A stretch of 64,000 nt of DNA from Lepidurus packardi (GCA_023053545.1 JAKZAN010000066.1:62001-126000), one strand, 5' to 3'; shown: positions 7,907 through 18,868, numbered from the stretch's first letter. Numbers and translations are program-made. Notes: generated by a model not told the origin, from the letters alone.

Positions 7907-8184
7907 TTTTGGGTTTTTTTCTAATTTGTATGTAAAGTTATTGCGGTGGTTGTGGTTGCCTTTTACAGAATTCCCACGTGCACGAATTTCCCGAAGTGGT
8001 TTTAGTGTTTAGTTTTTGTGCTAAAATCCTATTAATGTGATGGTTTGATTGTTTTTTTGCTGGTAGATTGCGGGGTTCACATTTGTGAAATTTTAAGAAG
8101 AGTTTGTGAAAATGTTTTACCATTTGCGGGAATTGTCGGTGAAATGCATTTGAAAATGATACCTTTGCACAAAAATTATACGCA

Positions 8185-9564
8185 GTGGATTTTACGCAGT
8201 ACACAAAGGAATTTAGATACAACCTCAAATTGGCTTATCCGGTAATTCTAGGGATGTTGGGCCATACTTTGATCTCGATTGTCGACAATATAATGGTTGG
8301 CAAACTGGGCAGTACGGAACTGGCTGCGGTGTCTTTGGGCAACAGTGTTTTGTTTATCGCAATGTCGATTGGCATTGGTTTTTCGACTGCAATTACGCCC
8401 ATCGTAGCGGAGGCAGACGCTGAGAAAGATCATAAAAAAATCCGATCTGCATTTCATCATGGTTTGCTGCTGTGCATTACGCTTGGCTTTGTATTGTTCA
8501 CTTTGATTGTGATCGCGAAACCGTTGATGGTTTACCTGCAACAGCCTGCAGACGTGATTGAAATGGCGGTTCCGTACTTGGATTGGGTTGCTTTTTCGAT
8601 GATTCCATTGATTATTTACCAAGGATACAAGCAGTTTGCGGATGGCTTGTCGATGACAAAATATTCGTTATATGCCATTGTGGGCGCCAATATTGTACAC
8701 GTTATTTTTAATTACGTCCTGATTTATGGTTGGTGGTTTTTCCCTAAAATGGGGATTATGGGCGCTGCTTTGGGAACTGTAATCAGCCGTTTGATGATGG
8801 TGGTTTTTATGCATGTTATTTTATCGCGAAAGGACGAACTTAAACAATATTTTAATCACTTTAGTTTTAAAGAAATTCACAAGAAGAAACTGCGTAAAAT
8901 TATAGATCTCGGATTGCCATCGGCGATGCAAATGTTGTTTGAAGTGACATTGTTCACGGCCGCGATTTGGCTTTCTGGAAACATCGGTAAAACGAGTCAA
9001 GCTGCGAATCAGATCGCTTTGAGTTTGGCAACAGTTACGTTCATGTTTGCGATGGGGTTGAGCGTTACGGCTATGATTCGGGTTAGCAATCAAAAAGGAT
9101 TAGCGGATTATAAACAATTGGTTACAGTGGCGCGTTCGATCTTTTTATTGACAATTATTATTGAAATTGTTTTCGCACTAATATTCGTAATTTTCCATGC
9201 TTATTTGCCACATTTCTTCCTGGATATGCAAAATGAAACGCAGTTGGCCACCAATGAAGAAGTAATCGGAATTGCTGCAAAACTGTTATTGGTTGCTGCT
9301 GTCTTCCAAATTTCAGATGGCGTTCAGGTTGTGGTTTTGGGCGCGCTCCGCGGTTTGCAAGACGTGAAAATCCCAATGTACATTACTTTCGTGGCGTATT
9401 GGGTAATTGGTTTCCCGATTTCGTTTATTTTGGGATTGTATACCGATTTAAAGTCAATTGGCGTTTGGATCGGACTTTTAGCCGGATTGTCGGCGGCAGC
9501 TTTGTTTTTGTATATTCGCTTTCACAGATTAACCAAACGTTTGATTAGAACACATCACGCTTAA
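8185..9564 (+). CDS. MATE-family multidrug/Na+ antiporter
   Basis: 459 residues, normal length for MATE, with 12 hydrophobic segments and the paired six-helix halves of the family (NLKLAYPVILGMLGHTLISIVDNIMVG at the start; LPSAMQMLFEVTLFTAAIWL opening the second half). It would export cationic drugs or organic cations in exchange for Na+ or H+ at the inner membrane. The start is GTG at 8185. A -7 box tacctttg at 8160-8167 leaves only a short leader, which fits this start. Downstream neighbours are an SPFH protein gene 11 bp away and a small acidic protein gene. Confidence 0.9.
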   Translation: MDFTQYTKEFRYNLKLAYPVILGMLGHTLISIVDNIMVGKLGSTELAAVSLGNSVLFIAMSIGIGFSTAITPIVAEADAEKDHKKIRSAFHHGLLLCITLGFVLFTLIVIAKPLMVYLQQPADVIEMAVPYLDWVAFSMIPLIIYQGYKQFADGLSMTKYSLYAIVGANIVHVIFNYVLIYGWWFFPKMGIMGAALGTVISRLMMVVFMHVILSRKDELKQYFNHFSFKEIHKKKLRKIIDLGLPSAMQMLFEVTLFTAAIWLSGNIGKTSQAANQIALSLATVTFMFAMGLSVTAMIRVSNQKGLADYKQLVTVARSIFLLTIIIEIVFALIFVIFHAYLPHFFLDMQNETQLATNEEVIGIAAKLLLVAAVFQISDGVQVVVLGALRGLQDVKIPMYITFVAYWVIGFPISFILGLYTDLKSIGVWIGLLAGLSAAALFLYIRFHRLTKRLIRTHHA

Positions 9565-9575
9565 AACCTATATCT

Positions 9576-10484
9576 ATGATTATTTTTACCATTATCGTCG
9601 GCGTTTTTTTATTTGCATTAAGCGTATCGGCAAAATCGAGTGGCTCTGCATTGGCTAAATTTGCAGGTCTGATGCGCGGCGCTGCATTTGTTGTGATTCT
9701 TCTGGGCATATTGGGTTCTGGAATCAAGCAGATTGATGCAGGAACTGTTGGCGTGAAATCGCTCTACGGAAGTGTAGAACCTGATGTGATGGAAAGCGGA
9801 TTGCACGTAATTAATCCGTTAATGGATGTGATGACTTTCGATATTCAAACTCAAAATTACACCATGTCTGCGGTTCACGAAGAAGGCGCACAGGAAGGTG
9901 ACGACGCAATTCGTGTTTTGTCTAACGACGGATTAGAAGTTGTGATTGATTTGACTGTTTTATACCGAATTTCACCAAGTGATGCACCCGTAATTTTCAA
10001 ACAAATTGGGGTGAATTATCTGGATAAAATCGTACGACCTGTAACCCGAACGCGCATTCGTGACAACGCTGTTTATTATGATGCGGTGGCATTGTATTCG
10101 ACCAAAAGAAATGAATTTCAACAACGCATTTTTGAAACAATTGCACTTGATTTCAAGAAAAGAGGATTGGTTTTGGAGCAATTGTTGATTCGAAATATCA
10201 ACTTGCCAGCTTCTGTAAAGGCCAGCATCGAATCAAAAATTAATGCCGAACAAGATGCGCAGAAAATGCAGTTTGTTTTGCAGAAAGAAAAGCAAGAAGC
10301 TGAAAGAAAGCGGGTAGAAGCACAAGGTATCGCCGATTACCAACGTATTATTTCCACTGGATTATCAGACAAGCAATTACAATACGAACAAATTAAAGCG
10401 CAAAAGGAATTGGCCGCTTCGCCAAACACGAAGATCATCTTCATGGGGAAAGGCAGTGCACCGATTATGCTTTCAGACAAATAA
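9576..10484 (+). CDS. SPFH/prohibitin-family membrane protein
   Basis: 302 residues. Two N-terminal hydrophobic segments (about 1-17 and 30-52) anchor it. The SPFH domain follows from about residue 50 (IDAGTVGVKSLYGSVEP ... VDLTVLYRISPSDAP), then a charged helical tail (AEQDAQKMQFVLQKEKQEAERKRVEAQG) as in prohibitins and HflK. Such proteins form ring-shaped membrane scaffolds, often around FtsH-type proteases. It starts 11 bp after the MATE gene and ends 8 bp before the next, so the three are probably cotranscribed. The specific partner is not visible. Confidence 0.85.
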   Translation: MIIFTIIVGVFLFALSVSAKSSGSALAKFAGLMRGAAFVVILLGILGSGIKQIDAGTVGVKSLYGSVEPDVMESGLHVINPLMDVMTFDIQTQNYTMSAVHEEGAQEGDDAIRVLSNDGLEVVIDLTVLYRISPSDAPVIFKQIGVNYLDKIVRPVTRTRIRDNAVYYDAVALYSTKRNEFQQRIFETIALDFKKRGLVLEQLLIRNINLPASVKASIESKINAEQDAQKMQFVLQKEKQEAERKRVEAQGIADYQRIISTGLSDKQLQYEQIKAQKELAASPNTKIIFMGKGSAPIMLSDK

Positions 10485-10492
10485 ACTTAAAT

Positions 10493-10720
10493 ATGGAATT
10501 ACCTAAATTTTTATTGGGCGACAACACTGATTTCCCAGACGACATTTTCATCATACATCTTGATTATCCGCGTTTTATCATCAACCTTAAGGATGACGAA
10601 GTGGAATTTTTAGAAGAAGCGGAAGATTTGGATGAAAACGAATTGAATGATATAATGGAAAGCCTAATTGGAGAAGCCAATACTTTTTACGACCGCGAAA
10701 TTGGTCGTTATGAAGAATAG
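10493..10720 (+). CDS. Small acidic conserved protein, unknown function
   Basis: 75 residues, strongly acidic (EFLEEAEDLDENELNDIMESLIGEA). No membrane segment or known motif. It follows the SPFH gene by 8 bp, so it is probably the last gene of that operon. Its stop is directly next to the stop of meaB on the other strand (10720/10721), with no terminator between. Real gene by position and composition; no function assigned. Confidence 0.65.
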   Translation: MELPKFLLGDNTDFPDDIFIIHLDYPRFIINLKDDEVEFLEEAEDLDENELNDIMESLIGEANTFYDREIGRYEE

Positions 10721-11810
10721 CTATTTATAATAAGCTTTCAACAAAATCTGAGCGGCTGCAAAAGGTGAGATTTCATTGTTTTGCACCGCTTTTTTTGTTT
10801 GTGCCAATAAGCCACCGATCTCGACATTATTGAAAAAATGATTCTTAAGTTGTTCGTTGATCGTTTCCATCATCCAATACTGGTTTTGATCCGTGCGTTT
10901 CTCTTGAAAATAGCCGTTTGCAGACACGACAGCCAAATAATCATTGATGATTTGCCACACATTTGCTACGCCTTCGCCAGTCACAGCACTGCAGGTTTCT
11001 GCCACAGGTGTCCATCCAGATGATTTTGCTGGAAATAGATGCAAAGCACGGCCAAATTCCGTTTTGGCCAATTTCGCTTTTTTGATGTTATCGCCGTCAG
11101 CCTTGTTGATTACGATTGCATCGGCCATTTCCATAATGCCACGTTTGATGCCTTGCAATTCGTCACCCGCACCAGAGATTTTCAGCAACAAAAAGAAATC
11201 AACCATGCTGTGAACGGCGGTTTCGCTTTGCCCGACGCCAACAGTTTCAATAATAATGGTGTCAAAACCTGCAGCTTCACATAAAATAATGGTTTCGCGT
11301 GTTTTGCGCGCCACGCCGCCTAAAGTTTCGCCGGACGCGGAAGGCCGAATGTAGGCGTTTTTATTTTTTACCAATTCTTCCCATTCGGGTTTTATCGCCC
11401 AAAAATGCTGCCATGGGAGATCGTGCTGCTTGGATCAACGGCCAACACGGCAACTTTGTGCCCAAGTCCTGTTAAATGCGTTCCAAATGCTTCTATGAAC
11501 GTGCTTTTTCCGACGCCAGGAACACCCGTAATGCCAATTCGAACGGATCGGTTTGCGTGAGGTAGCAGCAAATTGATAATTTGATTGGCTTTTTCGAGAT
11601 GCGCTGGATTTGTGGCTTTCCACAAATGTAATCGCCCGACTTAAGGCCGTAATATCACCCAAAAGAATGTTTTGCGCAAGATCTTCGGCAGTCCATTCTT
11701 TTTTGCGACGGGCGATAATATTTTGCGCGCTGGTGCTGCTAACGTTATCGGGTTGCGCCACGCCTTTTTTTTTCGGTTAATGCGGATGATTTGCGTTTTT
11801 CTAATGCCAT
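10721..11810 (-). pseudogene. meaB: MeaB, GTPase chaperone of methylmalonyl-CoA mutase (frameshifted)
   Basis: The gene is read in at least three frames: ATG at 11810 (MALEKRKSS), then 11761-11620, then GTPase frames to 11392 and 11374-10721. Together this is about 360 codons, the usual length. Seen: P-loop [50 protein letters not shown] and NKADGDN, all diagnostic for MeaB/ArgK. MeaB loads and protects adenosylcobalamin on methylmalonyl-CoA mutase. The shifts lie at homopolymers (for example eight A's near 11763 and a T run near 11390), and neighbouring genes are broken the same way, so sequence error is likelier than gene death. Confidence 0.85.
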
Positions 11811-11867
11811 CTTTCAGAATAAAAAGTAAATGTAAGTAAAACAAAATGCTTTTGGAAAATGTTTTGC

Positions 11868-11875
11868 TATTTTTG
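11868..11875 (+). promoter_or_regulatory. Candidate -7 box of the FAD oxidase gene
   Basis: tatttttg matches TAnnTTTG and lies 25 bp before the ATG at 11901. No well-spaced TTG box is seen, so only the -7 element is claimed. Confidence 0.4.
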
Positions 11876-11900
11876 ACTGACCTTAAAGGGTACTTAATTT

Positions 11901-13325
11901 ATGAAATTTTCCGATATTACACCAACGATTTTAGCTCAAATTACAGCAATTGTGGGCGCTAGCAACATCTTTTTAGACGACGAAACGCGGGCGCATTACG
12001 GGCACGATGAAACAGAAGATTTTGTTTTTCCCGCCGGCAGTCGTAGTGAAACCCGAAACTACTAAGCAGGTTTCAGAAATTCTTAAAATAGCAAATGAAA
12101 ATTTAATTCCCGTAACGGCCCATTGGCGGGCGTACAGGATTAAGCGGCGGTGCTTTGTCAATCTATGAAGGCATTGGATTATCGATGGAGAAATTCAATA
12201 AAATATTGCAAATAGACGAAGAGAATCTTCAGGTAACAGTTGAACCAGCCGTAATTACGGCAGGTCCTTCGGGAAGCTGTTGCAGAGAAAGGGCTATTCT
12301 ATCCACCAGATCCAAGCAGTCTCGGGAGTTGCTGGATTGGGGGAAATGTCGCTGAAAATGCTGGTGGCGCGCGCGCAGTCAAAATACGGCCGTTACGAAG
12401 GATTATGTATTGAATTTGGAGGTTGTGTTAGCCAACGGCGACATCATTTGGACTGGTGCCAATACCTTGAAAAATTCGACCGGATATAATTTGACACAGT
12501 TGATGGTGGGCAGCGAAGGCACACTGGGAAATTATCACAAAAATTGTCATGAAATTGTTGCCGCAACAAACGCCATAATGTGTTGATGTTGGTGCCGTTT
12601 TTTTAGTGCATCACAAGCTTGCGAAGCCGTTTCGAAAATATTCAATGCGGGTATAACGCCAAGTGCATTGGAATTCATGGAGCGTGACGCAATTGATTGG
12701 ACAGCGAAATATGTCGGCGCAGACAATTTGAATATAAAAGATGAAGTACAAGCGCATTTGCTGATCGAAGTGGATGGGAATTATCCAGATGTGTTGTTTT
12801 CGGAAGCTGAGAAAATCGCAGGCGTAGTAGAACAGTTTGATATTGATGAAATTCTATTTGCCGATTCTGAAGAGCAGAAAAATGCGCTTTGGAAATTGCG
12901 TAGGGCAGTGGGCGAGGCAGTAAAATCTCATATCGGTCTATAAAGAAGAAGATACTGTAGTGCCAAGATATCAGCTTCCAATCCTTTTGAACGGAATTAA
13001 GGCTGCTGGAGAGAAAATATGGGTTCAAATCGGTTTGCTACGGGCATGCAGGCGATGGAATCTTGCACGTTAACATCATCAAAGACACTATGTCTGAACG
13101 AGGATTGGGCGGTTGCAGTACCAAAAGGCATTCGTGAAATTTTTGAACTGACCGTAAGCTTGAAGGGAACACTTTCGGGCGAGCACGGCATCGGATATGT
13201 CCAGAAAAATTTTATGGATATTGCCTTCAATAAGATGCAATTGTCTTTGATGAAAGGAATCAAAGATACATTTGATCCCAACGGAATTTTAAACCCGGGT
13301 AAAATTTTTCCCCGATACAATGTAA
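11901..13325 (+). pseudogene. GlcD-type FAD-linked oxidase (glycolate/D-lactate dehydrogenase), frameshifted
   Basis: About 475 codons from ATG 11901 to TAA 13323, the family length, but read through many frameshifts. Seen in pieces: MKFSDITPTILAQITAIVGA, the FAD-binding PCMH-type region ([49 protein letters not shown] bases, YNLTQLMVGSEGTLG) and the C-terminal ELTVSLKGTLSGEHGIGYVQ with FDPNGILNPGKIFP. Such enzymes oxidise glycolate or D-lactate with FAD. The last shift (a C run near 13310) hides the natural stop, since the uncorrected frame reads through the terminator. The clustering of shifts with meaB and secA suggests sequence error. Confidence 0.82.
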
Positions 13326-13329
13326 ATGC

Positions 13330-13357
13330 AAAACCCACCAAGTATCGGTGGGTTTTT
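13330..13357 (+). terminator. Strong rho-independent terminator after the FAD oxidase
   Basis: aaaacccacc/ggtgggtttt stem with a 7-nt loop and a T run, starting 5 bp after the deduced stop at 13325. It is symmetrical enough to serve also the convergent small gene at 13361-13475. Confidence 0.85.
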
Positions 13358-13360
13358 CGT

Positions 13361-13475
13361 TTAGTCTCTTTTTCGGGGGTATTTTTCTTATCTCGCTTTT
13401 CTTGCTTCTTTTCTTTAGACCGTTTTTAATGGCTCTTTTTTTAACTGTTTTCTGCGCATCCTTACTCTTAGCCAT
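13361..13475 (-). pseudogene. Small lysine-rich protein, probably frameshifted
   Basis: Starts at ATG 13475 with MAKSKDAQKTVKK, followed by a very basic stretch. The uncorrected frame runs on through the terminator and into the oxidase gene to 13260, which is implausible. Another frame keeps the Lys/Glu-rich composition and reaches a stop at 13361-13363, right at the foot of the terminator. Small basic proteins of this kind occur in flavobacteria without known role. It lies inside the frameshift cluster, so the exact product cannot be read. Confidence 0.45.
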
Positions 13476-13533
13476 AGCGTTTCAATTTTTAATTTTTCGT
13501 AAATATAGTATTTTTAAGCGACGATTTACATCA

Positions 13534-13564
13534 CAAAAAAAAATCCCCGATTGCTCGAGGATTG
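13534..13564 (-). terminator. Rho-independent terminator of secA
   Basis: On the minus strand AATCCtCG/CGgGGATT forms a stem followed by nine T's, 18 bp after the secA stop at 13582. Confidence 0.8.
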
Positions 13565-13581
13565 TATTCAATAAGGAAAGT

Positions 13582-16500
13582 TTAGTCGGTTACAACCACC
13601 CATTCTCCTGAGTTAATCATGCTTTCGGCTTTTTTATATTTTCATGGTTTCCGTTTTACCGCTCATGACATGTTTAATAGTAACGTTGTCATTTCGGTTA
13701 ATTTTCGGCATTTCACGAACAATCGTTTCCGTAACCTGACGTGGTTGTGTTTGTCCAGCTTCGCGGTTCTGAGCAGCTGCTGTATCAGGAGTTTGGCAAT
13801 TCATCTTTCGATGTTTGGTAGTTTTCTTTCACACGAACTTCTTTTGCTTCAGAAATCGGCTGTGTTTGCTGAGGTAAGTCGCCTTTAAGCAAGAATGAAA
13901 TTACTTCTTTATTGACCCCATCAAGCATTTTTCGGAACACAAATTGAAAGCTTCAAACTTGTAGATCAAAAGCGGATCTTTTTGTTCATGAACGGCTAAT
14001 TGAACCGAACTGCTTCAATTCATCCATCTTTCGAAGGTGTTTTTTCCACGCTTCATCGACGATTGCCAAAGTGATGTTCTTTTCGAAATCAAGCTACCAA
14101 TTGCTTGCCTTCAGATGCATATGCTTTTTTCCAAATCAGTTACGACGTTCAAGGCTTTTTGCACCATCGGTGAACGGCACTACAATACGTTCAAATTGAT
14201 TTTTAGGATCTTCGTATACGTTTTTGATAATCGGAAATGCTTCGCGTGCACTTCTTTCCGCTTTCTCTTTATAATATTGCAAAGGCTGCATTAGTATACT
14301 TTCCCAGTCAGTTCCATTTCGGCCATTTTCTCGAATTCGCTTTCTGAAACAGGCGACGTGATTGAGAAGTAACGGATCAATTCAAACTCGAAATTTTTAA
14401 AATCAGATGCTGCTTTGTTATTTGCAACAACCGCTTCGCAAGTGTCATACAACATGTTGGCAATGTCTAATTTCAATCGCTCGCCATGTAAGGCGTGCTT
14501 TCTACGTTTGTATACCACTTCACGTTGTGCATTCATGACGTCATCGTATTCCAACAAACGTTTACGAACACCAAAGTTGTTTTCTTCGACTTTTTTCTGC
14601 GCTCTTTCAATAGACTTCGTCATCATCGAATGCTGAATTACTTCACCTTCTTTAAGACCCATTCTGTCCATTACTTTCGCAACCCTTTCTGAACCGAAAA
14701 GACGCATTAAGTTATCTTCTAAAGACACATAAAATTGAGAACTTCCCGGATCACCTTGACGTCCTGCACGACCTCTCAACTGTCTGTCAACACGACGGGA
14801 ATCGTGACGTTCTGTACCAATAATGGCTAATCCACCTTTGGCTTTTACTTCTGCTGTCAGCTTGATATCCGTTCCACGGCCTGCCATGTTGGTTGCAATT
14901 GTGACAACACCAGACTTTCCAGCTTCTTCAACGATTTGTGCTTCTTGCTTGTGCATTTTAGCATTCAAAACGTTGTGTGGAATGTTTCTCATTTTAAGCA
15001 TTCGGCTCAAAAGCTCTGAAATTTCAACTGAAGTTGTACCAATCAAAACTGGTCGACCTTCTTTTGAAAGCTCCGTTACATCTTCAATAACAGCGTTAAA
15101 CTTTTCCCTCGTCGTTTTATAAATAAGATCTTCTTTGTCTTTTCTCGCCATTGGTCTGTTTGTTGGAATTTCAACAACATCCAATTTATAGATTTGCCAT
15201 AACTCGCCCGCTTCTGTAACTGCTGTTCCAGTCATACCGCCAAGTTTGTTATACATTCTAAAGTAATTTTGGAGCGTGATTGTCGCAAATGTTTGCGTCG
15301 CAGCTTCAATTTTCACGTTTTCTTTCGCTTCAATCGCTTGGTGTAGACCATCTGAATAACGACGGCCATCCATAATACGACCCGTTTGCTCATCTACAAT
15401 CATGATTTTGTTATCCATGATTACGTATTCGACATCTTTTTCGAATAAGGCATACGCTTTCAGCAATTGCGTCAAGGTGTGAATGCGCTCACTTTTAATG
15501 CTGAAATCTTGAAACAAGCGCTCTTTTTCTTCAGCTTCTTGGTCTTTCTCAAGATTTTGCTTCTCGATGCGCGCGATTTCTGTTCCAATGTCTGGCAAAA
15601 CGAAAAACGATTCGTCTGTATCTTTTGAAAGAAATTTTATGCCGTTATCGGTTAATTCTACTTGGTTGTTTTTTTCTTCAATTACAAAGTAAAGTGCTTC
15701 ATCAATCAAGTGCATGTCCCGATTGTTGTCTTGCATGTATTGATTTTCAGTTTTTTGAAGCAGTTGTTTTACGCCTTCTTCACTCAAAAACTTGATCAAA
15801 GCCTTGTTTTTCGGCAAACTTCTGTAAGCACGCAACAAGTTGAATCCGGCATCTTTTGTCTTGCCTTCTTTCATCAATCGTTTCGCTTCAGCTAGAAAGC
15901 CGTTTGCTAATTGCCGTTGCAACGAAACCAAGTTATCAATTTTCGGTTTCAGTTCGTTGAATTCATGTCGGTCACCTTGTGGCACCGGACCTGAAATAAT
16001 CAATGGCGTTCTTGCGTCGTCAATCAAAACAGAATCGACTTCATCAACAATGGCGAAATTGTGCTTGCGCTGCACTAAATCTTCTGGCGCGTGAGCCATA
16101 TTATCCCGAAGGTAGTCGAAACCAAATTCGTTATTTGTTCCGTATGTAATGTCTGCTTCGTATGCTTTTTTACGCGCATCTGAATTAGGCTGGTGGTTGT
16201 CAATACAGTCAACTGTCAATCCGTGGAATTCAAACAAAGGCGCTTTCCAGGTGCTATCACGTTTGGCCAAATAGTCATTCACTGTAACCAAGTGAACGCC
16301 GTTCCCTGTTAAGGCATTTAGGTATAAAGGTAAAGTTGCCACTAAAGTTTTTCCTTCACCCGTTTGCATTTCGGCAATTTTACCTGAATGCAAAACCATT
16401 CCGCCAATTAGCTGTACGTCATAGTGAATCATGTCCCAAGTAATTTCTTTACCTGCGGCACTCCATGAATTGGCCCATATTGCATTTTCACCATCCAAAG

Positions 16501-16942
16501 TGATGTATGATTTTGCGGCAGAAAGTTCGCGGTCTTTTGCAGTAGCTTTTACTGTGATTTGTGTGTTTTCCTTGAAACGTCGTGCAGTTTCTTTTACGAC
16601 AGCAAATGCTTCGGGTAAAATTTCATTTAACGTCTTTTCAGACAATTCGTATGCTTCTTTTTCAAGCGCATCGATTGCGGTATAAATGTCTTCACGCTGG
16701 TCAATGTCCTCGATGGTTTCGACTTGTGCTTTTAAGGCAGTAATTTTTTCGTCTTTTTCAGCGCGAGATTGTTTGATTTTATCTTTGAAGTAATCTGTTT
16801 TAGCACGTAATTCGTCGTTTGACAAAGCGGCAAGTGTATTTTCGAAAGATTTTACTTTTGTGACAGTCGATTGCAATGCTTTCACATCTTGTTCCGATTT
16901 GTTGCCAACGAAAACCTTTAATATGCTATTTAATAAGCTCAT
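13582..16942 (-). CDS. secA: SecA preprotein translocase ATPase (C-terminal part frameshifted in this sequence)
   Basis: ATG at 16942; a continuous frame of 883 residues ends at 14291, but homologous coding continues in other frames to TAA at 13582, about 1,119 codons in all, the usual size in Bacteroidota. Seen: Walker A GEGKT in [18 protein letters not shown], the [15 protein letters not shown] motif, [12 protein letters not shown] and [17 protein letters not shown]. After the break the other frames give SecA C-terminal sequence ([30 protein letters not shown]) and end with [11 protein letters not shown]. SecA drives Sec-dependent export and is essential, so the shifts between 13600 and 14290 are most likely base-calling errors. 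A TAATTTTG box at 16980-16973 is the probable -7 element. Confidence 0.93.
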
Positions 16943-16984
16943 GATCGTGTTTTATTCTTATATTTAAGTGCGCAAAATTACGCA

Positions 16985-17010
16985 AAAAAAAAGCCTCAGG
17001 TGAGACTTTG
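16985..17010 (-). terminator. Terminator of the DUF2795 gene
   Basis: Minus strand AAAGtCTCA/TGAGgCTTT stem with a short loop, followed by a T run; 15 bp after the stop at 17025. Confidence 0.65.
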
Positions 17011-17024
17011 ATTTGGTTTATTTT

Positions 17025-17246
17025 TTAATATTCATCCTCATTCCAAAGATAATCTTCGTCTGTTGGATAATCTGGCCAAATTTCTTCCATTGACTCATAA
17101 ATTTCACCTTCGTCTTCTATCGATTGCAGATTTTCCACTACTTCAAGAGGTGCACCGGCACGAATAGCATAGTCAATAAGTTCATCTTTGGTTGCAGGCC
17201 ACGGCGCATCACTTAAATAGGATGCCAATTCTAATGTCCAATACAT
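17025..17246 (-). CDS. DUF2795 domain protein
   Basis: 73 residues from the ATG at 17246 (MYWTLELASYLSDAPWPATK). A longer frame from 17273 adds nine residues, but starting at MYWTLEL fits how the family begins. The DUF2795 pattern is visible: YLSDAPWPATKDELIDYAIRAGAPLEVVENLQ, then an acidic tail (EEIWPDYPTDEDYLWNEDEY). No known function. It has its own terminator, and a T-rich 110-bp gap separates it from the adenosyltransferase upstream. Confidence 0.8.
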   Translation of the reverse strand: MYWTLELASYLSDAPWPATKDELIDYAIRAGAPLEVVENLQSIEDEGEIYESMEEIWPDYPTDEDYLWNEDEY

Positions 17247-17359
17247 CTTCTGTCGATTTTTTAGTTTATGCAAAAATAAATTTTAAACTCAAAAAGTCAA
17301 GTTTTTTTTAATTTATTTTAAAAAAAGTTAAGAACGTAAGTAATCAAAGGGATTTACAG

Positions 17360-17932
17360 CTAAAGTTTCTGTGGAATCCACTTTACTTCTTCGGCACCTA
17401 ATTCGCTCGACAACATTCGTGCCAACACAAACAGATAGTCAGAAAGTCGGTTAAGGTACATGATCACACGCTCATCAATAGGTTCGTTGTGGTTCAAATG
17501 TACTGCTAAACGCTCACCTCGGCGGCAAACGCATCGCGCAATATGACAATATGACACGGTAGTGTGTCCGCCAGGTAAGATAAAATGAGTCATTTGGGGC
17601 AAACTGTTCTCCATTCTATCAATCTCATTTTCAAGCATTAGCACATCCTCATCCATTATTAAAGGAATGTTCAATCTTTGCTGACCGTTCTTTAAAACCT
17701 CTTTATCTGGCGGCGTAGCCAAAATGGCACCTGCGGTGAACAAGTGATTTTGAATTCTTGCCAGCATTTCTTTGTGTTCGGCCCCAATTTCTTGGTCCCG
17801 CAACAAGCCGATATGGGAGTTTAATTCGTCTAACGTGCCATAGCTTTCAATTCTGATGTGGTCTTTTGGCACACGTGTTCCGCCAAATAATGCTGTTGTT
17901 CCTGTATCGCCTGTTTTTGTATATACTTTCAT
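17360..17932 (-). CDS. PduO-type cob(I)alamin adenosyltransferase
   Basis: 190 residues, full length. It transfers the adenosyl group of ATP to cob(I)alamin to make adenosylcobalamin. Seen: the N-terminal ATP-binding TKTGDTGTTALFGGTRVPKD, ESYGTLDELNSHIGLLRD, and the C-terminal RCVCRRGERLAV motif (RxxxRRxE type) of the PduO trimeric family. The start overlaps the stop of the upstream ABC ATPase at 17932, so they form a two-gene unit. It supplies the cofactor needed by methylmalonyl-CoA mutase, whose chaperone gene meaB lies 5.5 kb away. I see no cobalamin riboswitch upstream. Confidence 0.92.
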   Translation of the reverse strand: MKVYTKTGDTGTTALFGGTRVPKDHIRIESYGTLDELNSHIGLLRDQEIGAEHKEMLARIQNHLFTAGAILATPPDKEVLKNGQQRLNIPLIMDEDVLMLENEIDRMENSLPQMTHFILPGGHTTVSYCHIARCVCRRGERLAVHLNHNEPIDERVIMYLNRLSDYLFVLARMLSSELGAEEVKWIPQKL

Positions 17933-18645
17933 TATGTCGCCTCGTGGGTTCTAATATTATTGTTGATTGTGTCACTTTCAATTATGCCATCCCGCAATCT
18001 AATCACACGGTGGGCATAGGCAGCAATGTCCTCTTCATGGGTTACTAAAATAACTGTATTTCCGTTCTGGTGAATTTCATTAAAAAGATTCATGATTTCC
18101 ACTGAAGTTTTACTGTCTAAATTTCCGGTTGGTTCATCTGCCAAAATAATCGAAGGTTTGTTTACTAAAGCACGCGCAATGGCAACACGCTGTCGTTGTC
18201 CACCAGAAAGCTGATTGGGTTGATGATCCATCCGATCAGACAGGTTTACTTGTGCCAGCACCTCTGTGGCGCGTGCAGTGCGTTCGCTTTTAGAATAACC
18301 TGCATAGATCATCGGTAAGGCAACGTTATCCAATGCGGTGGTTCGTGGTAATAAATTAAAAGTCTGAAATACAAATCCAATTTCCTTATTGCGAATTTCG
18401 GCCAGTTCGTCATCACTCATTTCACTTACTTGCTTCCCGTTCAAAATATAGGCGCCCGAGGTTGGCGTGTCCAAACAGCCCAGAAGGTTCATCAACGTAG
18501 ACTTTCCGGATCCTGACGGACCCATCAGCGCAACATATTCGCCTTTATTAATAGTTAGGTCTATTCCTTTCAATACAAAGACAGTTTCTGAACCTAAAAC
18601 AAAGTTTCTTTTGATGTCTGTAATCTCAATAAGTTTTTCTGCCAT
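17932..18645 (-). CDS. ABC transporter ATP-binding protein, LolD/MacB type
   Basis: 237 residues. Walker [16 protein letters not shown] (about 42-56), Q-loop in [13 protein letters not shown], signature [15 protein letters not shown], Walker [15 protein letters not shown] and switch His in VTHEED. The [10 protein letters not shown] and FNLLP patterns are those of the LolD/MacB/FtsE group, which power lipoprotein release or type VII exporter permeases. No permease gene is next to it; it is cotranscribed with the adenosyltransferase. Substrate therefore open. Confidence 0.88.
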   Translation of the reverse strand: MAEKLIEITDIKRNFVLGSETVFVLKGIDLTINKGEYVALMGPSGSGKSTLMNLLGCLDTPTSGAYILNGKQVSEMSDDELAEIRNKEIGFVFQTFNLLPRTTALDNVALPMIYAGYSKSERTARATEVLAQVNLSDRMDHQPNQLSGGQRQRVAIARALVNKPSIILADEPTGNLDSKTSVEIMNLFNEIHQNGNTVILVTHEEDIAAYAHRVIRLRDGIIESDTINNNIRTHEAT

Positions 18646-18868
18646 CTGCTTTAAAAATATCGGATAAATGTATGAAATTTTATCTCAATTCTTAACTGCA
18701 ATTCAAATTATGAAATTTACATAATTATGCAGCAGATTTATACTTTTATTATACAATATTCGCAAATTTTATTAAGTTATATTAATTAATTCATAAAATA
18801 ATTAGCTCTTTAACTATTTTATTGAGAATAATACTAACTTTAATATACTAATCTATAAAGTAGTAATT
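18646..18868. other. AT-rich divergent intergenic region
   Basis: About 220 bases between divergent genes. It must hold promoters for both, but no well-spaced TTG/TAnnTTTG pair stands out. No small gene or hairpin seen. Confidence 0.4.

Noticed and set aside
7938..8228. 96-residue minus-strand frame upstream of the MATE gene
   Set aside because: It runs across the MATE promoter box and start, has no recognisable family and looks like translated intergenic DNA.
17933..18060. Cobalamin riboswitch upstream of the adenosyltransferase
   Set aside because: The gene overlaps the upstream ABC gene, leaving no room, and no B12-box-like sequence was seen before the operon.
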